Source: Baffinella frigidus (lineage: Eukaryota; Cryptophyceae; Cryptomonadales; Baffinellaceae). From it: a stretch of 15,889 nt of DNA. Positions 10,434 through 15,889 of the stretch are shown here, one piece after another; within the stretch, counting starts at the first letter, position 1; the number at the start of each line of letters is the position of its first letter. Below the pieces are notes generated by a model that was not told where the DNA came from, did no database searches, and saw nothing but the letters and a program-made list of their open reading frames with translations. Location of the stretch: the NCBI GenBank assembly GCA_026770585.1, contig MU646442.1, positions 457,208 to 473,096 of the forward strand, in the 5' to 3' direction. Position numbers and translations under genes: made by a program.

Positions 10434-13400
10434 GTAGCGAGACCAGATTAATGGAAATATCGTTCCAATTTAGGACGACCGGACGGGCCCGCCTCAGATT
10501 TAACTGGTACAAATTTAAAACTAAAGAGGTTTACAAGTGTTTTTTAGTGTTTTAGTCAGCATTGTTTTAAAATTTGTACCACGAAACTGTCCTAAATTGG
10601 AACGATATTCCCATGAAGATGCGTTTGGGGCGTTGGGCTTCAGGGTTTGACGTTCATGGTTGCGCGGTGGCTGAGGGTGTGCTACCTCCAGACTATTCGG
10701 TGCCCCACTGGAAGCATGGCCCGCCGGTTCGGAACTTATCTCAGAAAACGAGTTCTAAAACTCGTTTTCTTAAGTCAATTCCTCTACAAATTCGTCAACT
10801 TATTCTTTACTCTCCGCATAAGTTGACAAATTTGTAGGAGAATTGACTTACGAAAACGAGTTTTAGAACTCGTTTTCTGAGATAAGAACGTTGACCCTGG
10901 ACTAATCTTTGTCCCCGATTGATCGAAACGTTGACCCTGAACTATCGAAACGTGCCTCCATCGTGCAAGGTCCGACGGAGTTGTACCACTGAGCGAATCA
11001 CAGTTCCTAGCTCTGTCCCAGTTCAATTTGGGCTCGTAGATAGAGTGCCCCCCCCCCCGAATTTTCATAGGTGAATTTTGACCCCCCCCCATGAAATTCA
11101 CGAGCCCAAATTGAACTGGGACAGAGCTAGAGTTCGCTCGCAAGGGTTAGTGTGGTGGGTAGCTTGTATGTGATGGTCACTTCACCCGCCCCCAGGGGCT
11201 TACGCGGTCGCGCTCGGCTGGATCCTGCGCTGTAACACCCAGGATTTCGTGTTTTGTCGTAGGAGGAGGGGGGGTTCCTACCGTAGGCTAAGGGGTCCGC
11301 TGGCGTAAGCTTGTGGCATTACTCTGTATCACCCAGGATGGGCATCCAATAAATTTCATTGTTGTGGGGCAGGCGCTCGCCGCAGCCGCGAAGGAGGTTT
11401 TCTCATAGGAAAACGGTTTTAAAATAAATTGATCTCATAGGAAAACGGTTGCAATTTAAAACTTTTGGGTGCAGTGAAAATAACTACCAGCATGCTTTAA
11501 TATTACTAGTAAAACTCACTCTGTGTGGTAAATTTCACTGCCAGAAACTTTTAGATTAAAACAGTTTTCCTATGAGATCAGAGCCTGCGCGAGCAGCTTG
11601 CGGGAAACCTCAATGAATTATAATTCGTTTCCACTGCCTCCATCCATTATAATCTAAGAACACCCCGCTTCTGAGGGCTATTACATGCTTCCCAAAGCTC
11701 GCCTGTTCTCAGTTTTCGGGCCGCAATTCGCCTTTCCACAGTTTTTTCGGCCGAACCTGGAACGGGTTTTCAAAGGAAACAGGGGGAAAGTATGCGGCCT
11801 GAGTTTTGGCAAGCATCCATTGTTGTGGGGCAGGCGCTCGTGCTAGGGTAAAGCAATATTGAGGCTAAGATAGCGAATTCCACCATCAACTTAACACAAA
11901 AACGGTGCTTCAAACTGAACCGCTTTCCGCGCTATTTTTTTGTGTGCACCCTCTTTTTGAATCCGCGAAGGAGGAGGAACAGAGCGGTCGCGCCCGGCTG
12001 GATCCCGCTTTGTCACACCCAGGATTTCGTGCTGTTATGGGTATCCAACAAATTTCATTGTTGTGGGATAGGCACAGACACAGCCTCGGTGGGGGTGCAT
12101 TCATGGCGGGCGTGTCGGTAGTAATGGTTTTCTCTCGGTGGGGTGGGGCAGGCGCTCGTGGAATCCGCGAAGGAGGAGGAGCAGAGCCTGCGCGAGCAGC
12201 TCGAGGACCTCCGGGCCTCCCAGGTAGAGCGACCGGATGGAGTTGGGCGTTTGCTAGCTCTGCCTCACTCAGGTTTGCTAGCTCTGCCTCACTCTCGTTA
12301 CGCAAGCTTCCAGCCCTGATGTTTTTTTTGGGACCTGAAGCGGATTAAATCCCCTCTACACTCACCCCCTTTTCAGACTTTGAAATATTTCAGGCCTCGA
12401 AAAGGGATTTGATCCGCTTCAGGGCCCAGAAAAGCCCTCCAGGGCTGGAAGCTTGCGTGACGAACTCAGGTTTGCCAGCTCAGCCTCACCCTCGCTGTCC
12501 GCGGTCGCGCTCCATGCTTGATGCACGCCGCTTTCCGCGCCGCGCATACTCTAGCTCTGCCTCAAGTGGGTCGACTGCCAGACTATTCTCAACTTGACAT
12601 GCTGGTTTTGCTGTATCGTACACACCCGTCAACTTTCGAGCGGGAACGAGCCCGGGCGCACCAAATTGATGAGCCCGAATGGACTGGTACCCAGCTGTCT
12701 CCCGCTCTGTAAAAAAATCATGATTTCGTGATTTTATGGACATCCAATAAACTTCATTGTGGTGGGGCTGGCGCTCGTGGAATCCGCGCTGAGACAGAGC
12801 TGGGGTGTGGTGGTGCATGCGCTTCGTTTTGATTTGATTTGACCTCACTCACACCAAATCAAATTCGTGGCAGGCGCTCGCGGAATCCGCGTAGGAGGAG
12901 ACCTTATCCACACAGTGGACTACGGACCTTTCATCAAAAGTCAATTTGACCTGTGGGCAGTTGACTTTTAGAATTTTCTAATGCAAATTTGGTCACGTTA
13001 CCGCTAAATCTAGGGGCCCTGAAACCCTCGCGTCCAAATAAGTCCTCCTTCAACGTTTTTTTTTTTGCATGCTGCAGGCGCTCGCGATTTGATTTGATTT
13101 GACATCACTCACACCAAATCAAATCCGGGGCAGGCGCTTGTCGAGACTGCGCAGGAGGAGGAGCAGAGCCTGCGCGAGCAGCTCGAGGGCTTCGCTGACA
13201 TTGTCCAGGACCTCGAAACGGTGCGTGTTGAGTGTGTGTACCGCCCGTGACACCGCGAAACGGTGCGTGTTCCGTGTGTCTGGTGGACGTGACATTGTCC
13301 GTGTGCCGTGTGCTCGGTGCCCGTGACAGTGTCCGGGACCTCGAAACGGTGCGTGCTATGTGTGCCTGGCGCCCGTGATAGTCTTCATGACCTCGAAACG

Positions 13401-15067
13401 GTGCGTGGTATGTGTCTGGCGACCGTGACATTATCCAGGATCTCGAAACGGTGCGTGTTGAGTGTGCGTGGTGCCCGTGTTGTTGGCGACTTTAGAGGTC
13501 TGTGGCGGACCACTTTTGACGGCCCATCGCTCATCATGTCAACATCGGTATGTTTCATTCGGAAACAGACCTACAGCGCTGTGCTCACATCAGTCAACCA
13601 CACGAAAACACCACATCACCGGCGAATGTTGACCCTGCTGGCACTTTCGGCAAAACACCGGCAACAGTCAACGTTTGCCAACTTTTGTTGTGTCGAAAGT
13701 GTCAGCAGGGTCGGCAAAACACCGGCAAAAGTTGACGACGCTGATCACTTTCGGCGGGGGCTTGTTCGCAGTTGACGATAACAAAACACCGACGGAAGTT
13801 GACGATACGAAAGTTGCTGACACTTTCGAGGGGCCTTGTTCGCAGGCAAACGAGCTCCTCCGTGAGGAGAACCATAACCTGTCCGTGAGCCTTTCAGACT
13901 CCGGGGGGGGGGACATGCAGCGCCAACTGCAGCTGGCGTTGTCGTGGCGGCACGCGGAGGTGTGTCTCTACACACCCCACCATCACCCGCACACCCTGAA
14001 CCCTGAACACCACTATCACACCAAATCAAACCAAATTTTATCACACCAAATCAAATCAATTTTTGGGCTGCAGCTGGCGCTCTCGTGGCGGCACGCGGAG
14101 GTGTGTCTCTGCCCACCAACCCTCACGGAAAGACCAAATCCTCGATTCTCAGACCTCGAATTTGTCTTGCCAGCCAGGCGAATTCGCCTGGCTGTGTTAA
14201 CTTAAGTCCCAATCATGGTACAAAAGCGCAGAGGTGGGTCCCCCCGAAATAGAGAGACCTTCATTGCTACCACCTGGACCATAACTGGTAAACCCTAAAC
14301 CCTAAACCCTAAACCCTGCACTCTAAACCCTACATCCTACCTCCCAAACCCTACACCCTAAATCCCTACACCCTGAATCCAAAGCACTACACTCTAGATC
14401 CCAGACCCTGCACTGTGAATCCTGCACCCTAAACTCTAAACCCTAAACCTTGAATTACATCGGAAATCACACCAGTTCAATCACACCGCCCTCACACCAA
14501 ATCACACCACCCTCTCACCAAACCAAGTCATACCCTCACTCACACCAAATCAAATTCAAACTCCAAATCGAATCGAATCCAACTCCAAAGGAAATCGTTC
14601 GAATTCAAACCCCGAAATTCAAGTTCAATTCCTGCATCTGGCAGGACAACCTCGCAACCCTGCGCGCCCTCTACCTGCTCCGGGAGAACGCGGTGAGCGC
14701 CCCAACCCTTACACCCTCAACCCTACACCCCACACCCTACACCCTACACCCTACACCCTACACCCTACACCCTACACTCTACGCCCTACACCCTACACCC
14801 TACACCCTACACCCCAAACCCCAAACCCCAAACCCCAAACCCCAAACCCCAAACCCCAAACTCCAAACCCCAAACACTAAACCAGGCGAGCGCGCGGGCT
14901 TCTCGACCCCAAACCCCAAACCCCAAACCCTAAACCCCAAACCCAAAACCCTAAACCCCAATCCCCACACCCCAAACCCTAAACCCTAAACACTAAACAC
15001 CAACCCAGGCGAGCGCGCGGGCTTCTCGCGAGGCGCGCGAGAGACTCTCTGCGACCGTCGGCCGTTG
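9969..15067 (+). CDS. Gene B: multi-exon coiled-coil protein
   Basis: Exons at 9969-10433, 12152-12223, 13134-13220, 13846-13959, 14645-14692 and 15009-~15067, all joining in phase 0, give about 260 residues plus the last exon. The first ~110 residues are Pro/Arg/Ala-rich and probably disordered; from about residue 130 the protein is Glu/Gln/Leu-rich with heptad-like spacing (ERESKMVEAELSRKL, EEEQSLREQLEDL, NELLREENHNLS). Such proteins are structural or scaffold components; no family is recognised. It shares the 9639-9968 gap with gene A. The introns are packed with foldback elements and exon echoes. The last exon and the stop are uncertain. Confidence 0.7.
10451..10614. mobile_element. 164-bp foldback element
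   Basis: 26-bp terminal inverted repeats (10451-10476 and 10589-10614, core AATATCGTTCCAATTTAGGA) differ at one position. An inner pair GGTACAAATTTAAAAC/GTTTTAAAATTTGTACC lies at 10506-10521 and 10564-10580. It is inserted 17 bp after the exon 1 donor. Confidence 0.8.
10735..10886. mobile_element. Long-arm foldback element with nested palindromes
   Basis: Two 68-bp arms (10735-10802 and 10819-10886) match with about four differences, separated by a 16-bp loop. Each arm contains its own palindrome (GAAAACGAGTT...AACTCGTTTTC), so a cruciform could branch. The inner arm ends carry TACAAATTCGTCAACTTA, the motif of the dispersed repeat family. Confidence 0.85.
10887..10945. repeat. Direct repeat AACGTTGACCCTGRACTA
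   Basis: Two copies, near 10887-10905 and 10927-10945, directly after the foldback element. Confidence 0.7.
11007..11130. mobile_element. 124-bp foldback element with C-tracts
   Basis: Perfect 31-bp terminal inverted repeats (11007-11037 and 11100-11130, starting CTAGCTCTGTCCCAG). The loop contains two C runs (about 11047-11058 and 11084-11092) beside GAATTTTCAT/ATGAAATTC. Its end motif recurs at 3302 and, as CTAGCTCTGCCTCA, at 12254, 12277 and 12549. Confidence 0.85.
11204..11372 (+). repeat. Copied intron unit leading to an exon 2 acceptor
   Basis: GCGGTCGCGC(T/C)CGGCTGGATCC, CACCCAGGATTTCGTG and GGCATCCAATAAATTTCATT then GTTGTGGGGCAG recur at 11985-12072 and 12718-12770. It is the 3' part of a gene B intron, duplicated together with the exon 2 acceptor. 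Confidence 0.75.
11373..11620 (+). pseudogene. Exon 2 copy of gene B split by a foldback element
   Basis: After the acceptor GTGGGGCAG the copy reads ALAAAAKE (11373-11396), is interrupted near 11397, and resumes with CAGAGCCTGCGCGAGCAGCT (11579, QSLREQL) before reaching a stop. There is no donor. The two halves fit exon 2 on either side of the insertion, so the element landed in a pre-existing exon copy. Confidence 0.75.
11401..11580. mobile_element. Foldback element inserted in an exon copy
   Basis: Long imperfect arms (11430-~11480 and ~11530-11580; TGATCTCATAGGAAAACGG outer end) lead inward to GCAGTGAAAATAACTACCAG/CTGTGTGGTAAATTTCACTG and the core ATTACTAGTAA, linking it to the family at 1620 and 3363. 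The outer end TCTCATAGGAAAACGGTT is also tandemly repeated at 11401. Confidence 0.75.
11621..11818. other. Intronic, no structure recognised
   Basis: Mixed sequence in intron 1 of gene B; nothing beyond short inverted matches such as GGGCCGCA/TGCGGCC. Confidence 0.4.
11819..11985 (+). repeat. Two fragmentary exon 2 echoes
   Basis: GTTGTGGGGCAG/GCGCTCGTG at 11822-11842 has only nine exon bases. 11959-11985 has the interior (ESAKEEEQS) without an acceptor and passes directly into the GCGGTCGCGCCCGGCTGG intron unit. Confidence 0.75.
12152..12223 (+). CDS. Gene B exon 2
   Basis: A 72-bp exon, phase 0 to 0: acceptor GGTGGGGCAG, donor TCCCAG/GTAGAG. Reads ALVESAKEEEQSLREQLEDL then RASQ. Both its end (RASQ) and the following intron start resemble the end of exon 1 (RASQ/GTAGCGAGACC), so exon 2 probably arose by duplication. 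This is the only complete copy of this exon. Confidence 0.8.
12248..12295. repeat. 24-bp tandem repeat with CTAGCTCTGCCTCACTC
   Basis: Two tandem copies of GTTTGCTAGCTCTGCCTCAC; a third copy (GTTTGCCAGCTCAGCCTCAC) lies at about 12471-12493 on the other side of the next element. Confidence 0.75.
12297..12461. mobile_element. Foldback element with three nested inverted pairs
   Basis: ACGCAAGCTTCCAGCCCTG (12300-12318) with 12440-12458; GGGACCTGAAGCGGATTAAA (from 12330) with 12404-12427; CCCTTTTC with GAAAAGGG inside. It is flanked by direct copies of the CTAGCTCTGCCTCAC motif. Confidence 0.8.
12548..12690 (+). repeat. Near-complete copy of the dispersed GTCAACTT repeat
   Basis: In order: CTAGCTCTGCCTCAAGTGGG, GACTATTCTCAACTTGACAT, CCGTCAACTTTCGAGCGGGA, GAGCCCGGGCGCACCAAATT. 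The same order is seen, in pieces, at 5802, 8309 and 15562, which defines a family of about 140 bp. Confidence 0.7.
12718..12900 (+). repeat. Two more exon 2 echoes with their intron ends
   Basis: 12771-12788 (ALVESA) follows a mutated acceptor, GGGGCTG. 12874-12900 follows GTGGCAG and reads ALAESA then an in-frame TAG. Between them lies a hairpin GATTTGATTT/AAATCAAATT (12831-12864) ending 7 nt before the acceptor CAG. Confidence 0.75.
12901..13074. other. Intronic with one hairpin
   Basis: A 9-bp hairpin AAAAGTCAA/TTGACTTTT lies at 12936-12944 and 12961-12969, and a T run before 13068. No exon seen. Confidence 0.5.
13075..13133 (+). repeat. Acceptor echo plus hairpin before exon 3
   Basis: GCTGCAG/GCGCTCGCG (13078-13087) is cut off by a perfect 10-bp hairpin GATTTGATTT/AAATCAAATC (13091-13100 with 13116-13125). 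The hairpin ends 5 nt before the real acceptor CAG at 13131-13133. The same hairpin stands before the acceptor at 12871. Confidence 0.75.
13134..13220 (+). CDS. Gene B exon 3
   Basis: 87 bp, phase 0 to 0: ALVETAQEEEQSLREQLEGF then ADIVQDLET, donor GAAACG/GTGCGT. The first 20 codons are a diverged copy of exon 2, so two consecutive coiled-coil exons share an origin. Confidence 0.75.
13190..13480 (+). repeat. Minisatellite of the exon 3 donor
   Basis: CGAAACGGTGCGTG occurs five times (13214, 13256, 13342, 13394, 13444), usually preceded by GACATTGTCCAGGACCT and followed by variants of GTGTGCCTGGTGCCCGTGAC. Every unit repeats the last exon codons and the splice donor; one further unit (near 13290-13310) has lost the donor core. 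Confidence 0.85.
13621..13845 (+). repeat. Tandem and inverted repeats including a duplicated acceptor
   Basis: AAAACACCGGCAAAAGTTGACG-type units recur at about 13651, 13715 and 13781. GACCCTGCTGGCACTTTCG (13631-13649) is inverted at 13694-13712. CACTTTCGGCGGGGGCTTGT/TCGCAG (ending 13771) matches the real acceptor region CACTTTCGAGGGGCCTTGTT/CGCAG (ending 13845), so the acceptor was copied. Confidence 0.75.
13846..13959 (+). CDS. Gene B exon 4
   Basis: 114 bp, phase 0 to 0: ANELLREENHNLSVSLSDSG then GGDMQRQLQLALSWRHAE, donor GCGGAG/GTGTGT. A coiled-coil helix, a Gly-Gly-Gly break coded by a run of ten G, and a second helix. A one-base error in that G run would shift the frame, so its length should be confirmed. 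Confidence 0.75.
14013..14108 (+). repeat. Echo of the exon 4 end with both splice sites
   Basis: CTGCAG/CTGGCGCTCTCGTGGCGGCA...GAG/GTGTGTCTC: 27 bp (14074-14100) encoding LALSWRHAE between an AG and the same GTGTGTCTC donor. It is preceded by CACACCAAATCAAA repeats (14019-14057), as before other acceptors of this gene. Confidence 0.8.
14281..14455. repeat. CCCTAAA-variant tract
   Basis: CCCTAAA, CCCTACA, CCCTGCA and TCCTACC units in intron 4 of gene B, on the sense strand. Confidence 0.9.
14480..14560. repeat. CACACCAAATC-type repeats
   Basis: Imperfect TCACACCAAATC units, the same motif as the hairpins before the acceptors at 12871 and 13131. Confidence 0.65.
14645..14692 (+). CDS. Gene B exon 5
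   Basis: 48 bp, phase 0 to 0: acceptor GCATCTGGCAG, DNLATLRALYLLRENA, donor AACGCG/GTGAGC. Leucine-spaced, consistent with continuation of the coiled coil. Confidence 0.7.
14700..14885. repeat. Homogenised blocks of telomere-like variants
   Basis: About a dozen CCCTACA units are followed abruptly by about nine CCCCAAA units. Each block is nearly pure, so variants spread locally. The tract ends CACTAAACCAG, a splice acceptor for the next echo. Confidence 0.9.
14886..14905 (+). repeat. Echo of gene B exon 6 start
   Basis: GCGAGCGCGCGGGCTTCTCG after AAACCAG, identical to the first 20 bases of exon 6, then telomere-like repeat resumes. Confidence 0.85.
14906..15008. repeat. CCCCAAA/CCCTAAA tract ending at exon 6 acceptor
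   Basis: Telomere-like units run to AACACCAACCCAG, the acceptor of exon 6. Confidence 0.85.
15009..15067 (+). CDS. Gene B exon 6 (3' border uncertain)
   Basis: In phase 0 it reads ASARASREARERLSATVGRW, a charged helical stretch in keeping with the coiled coil. It may end at CGTTG/GTCTGA or read on to a TAA near 15122 through repeat sequence. In another frame it ends RRPLV-stop, and that stop is kept (TGA/TAA) in the echo at 15270, so the last exon's phase needs confirming. Confidence 0.5.
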
Positions 15068-15320
15068 GTCTGAACCACACACCCTCCACACACCCTCCCT
15101 TCACCCTCCCTTCACCCTCCCTTAACCCTGCACCCTGCACCCTGCACCCAGAACTCGCTGATCCACCCCCCACCCGGAAACTTCTCGATCTCCAGAATCG
15201 GCAATAGCAAACCCTCAACTCCAAGTCCCAAACCCGAATCCCGAACCCCGAAATCCGAAACCCGAAACCCGAAACTCGAGACTCTCCGTGACCGTCGGCC
15301 GCTGGTTTAACCCCTAAACC
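15068..15320 (+). repeat. CCCT-rich tract with an echo of the exon 6 end
   Basis: CACCCTCCCTT, CCCTGCA and CCCGAAA units. At about 15270-15300, GAGACTCTCCGTGACCGTCG then GCCGCTG/GTTTAACC matches the exon 6 end and its following bases. Confidence 0.75.
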
Positions 15321-15325
15321 TTGAA

Positions 15326-15516
15326 CCACTCAAGAATGCTGGAGGAACCTGTTTACATGTGGGGTTGTAAAACACTGTACCCGGATAACGTAACCAACCT
15401 CGTGACTGGACTGATTTCGTCTAGTTACGTGACCGATCTCACGAACGTTACTACACAAATGCCCACTTGTAAAAGCATCTCACTTTTGAATAGGCCCCTC
15501 AAGCATTCTCGTGTGG
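15326..15516 (+). mobile_element. 191-193 bp foldback (MITE-like) family, copy 2
   Basis: Inverted ends CCACTCAAGAATGCT and AAGCATTCTCGTGTGG. It aligns with the reverse complement of 955-1147 throughout. It also contains AACGTTACTACACAAATGC, related to the ends of the ACTACAC family, so the two foldback families may share ancestry. Confidence 0.75.
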
Positions 15517-15561
15517 AACCCGAACCCCTGGCTTCTTCCCAAATCACTTCGATTTTCTACC

Positions 15562-15655
15562 CAGGGCTTTTCCGCCCCAAATCGACGGATTTGCACCGCA
15601 CACCCAGCATGTCAAGTCGAAAATAGTCTGTCAACCCGAGCAAGGCAGCGCTGAG
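15562..15655 (-). repeat. Copy of the dispersed GTCAACTT repeat
   Basis: CTTTTCCGCCCCAAATCGAC, CCGCACACCCAGCATGTCAA and TGTCAACCCGAGCAAGGCA match the left arm of the 8309-8512 foldback and its flank. Confidence 0.75.
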
Positions 15656-15780
15656 ATTTTGCAGAGAATTTCGCCTGCATCCTCGGGCCCGGCCTGCTCG
15701 AAACACTAAAATCTGTATCACCGATTTGGCGAGACCGAGTCTTTTTCGCTCCATAGGTGACGCATCTGTACTTGGGTTTC
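15656..15780. other. No gene seen; partial repeat end
   Basis: ATTTGGCGAGACCGAGTCTT at about 15723 resembles ATTTGGTGAGACCATGCTCT before the 8309 foldback, so this is probably a further fragment of the dispersed repeat. Confidence 0.5.
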
Positions 15781-15782
15781 CC

Positions 15783-15834
<52 letters not shown>

Positions 15835-15835
15835 G

Positions 15836-15887
<52 letters not shown>

Positions 15888-15889
15888 GG
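15783..15889. repeat. (TTGAGGG)n satellite
   Basis: An almost perfect 7-bp satellite to the window end, with one 4-bp interruption near 15835. TTGAGGG differs from TTTAGGG by one base, and it is here in the G-rich orientation, unlike the tracts in gene B. Confidence 0.95.

Noticed and set aside
14450-14989. A long Pro/Thr/Lys-rich reading frame
   Set aside because: It is mostly translated CCCTACA and CCCCAAA repeats; only 14645-14692 is a supported exon.
15321-15626. A gene encoding the MLEEPVYMWGCK protein (RCC1-like at first sight)
   Set aside because: The frame lies inside a repeated foldback element, and the second copy breaks the alignment with indels; the RCC1 resemblance is only a few residues.
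15783-15889. A chromosome end (true telomere)
   Set aside because: The unit is TTGAGGG rather than TTTAGGG, and similar tracts are internal throughout the window.

Overview
This is nuclear DNA of an intron-rich eukaryote. There are no bacterial-style operons or ribosome binding sites. Coding sequence occurs as short exons (about 48-465 bp) with GT-AG borders. Introns are filled with degenerate TTTAGGG-type (plant/green-algal type) telomere-like repeats, microsatellites and many small foldback (MITE-like) elements. A green alga with a large, repeat-rich genome fits best, but the lineage is inferred only from the TTTAGGG repeat and gene style; I could not identify a species.

Layout. Two genes point away from each other across a 330-bp gap (9639-9968). 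Gene A (minus strand, 9638 down to about 1528 and probably beyond the left edge) can be assembled from twelve exons. Ten of its eleven junctions agree in reading phase; only exon 8 to exon 9 is unresolved. It encodes a basic/helical N-terminal part of about 280 residues followed by Kelch beta-propeller repeats (signatures RRGATLTQL, ALLFGG, LHWEKVDATGSVPFGRAFHSA, RVIVFGGIG, YSLDVNTFQW). Gene B (plus strand, 9969 to about 15067) has a 155-codon first exon and at least five small exons, nearly all phase 0, encoding a Glu/Gln/Leu-rich coiled-coil protein of unknown role.

The striking property is that almost every exon in both genes has one or more partial echoes in the neighbouring introns, and the echoes usually carry the original splice junction. 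Examples are five copies of gene A exon 5, four of exon 11, four of the exon 4 start, about five of the exon 6 start, at least eight copies of the gene B junction CAG/GCGCTyG, and a minisatellite of gene B donor sites. Several echoes differ mainly at synonymous positions. Telomere-like repeats run right up to splice sites and in places form them (CCCTAAACAG/exon). Their dominant orientation flips with the direction of transcription, so that the sense RNA is mostly the C-rich strand; there are exceptions.

Region by region: 1-1500 holds repeats, three foldback elements and a tRNA-like SINE head; 1528-5300 the Kelch end of gene A with exon echoes; 5467-7450 GA/CT microsatellites and the exon 5 and exon 4 echo arrays; 7519-9638 the 5' part of gene A; 9969-15070 gene B with six or more foldback elements; 15326-15889 a second copy of the 190-bp foldback family, another dispersed-repeat copy and a TTGAGGG satellite. 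Everything here comes from reading the sequence; no alignment, folding or database search was run.
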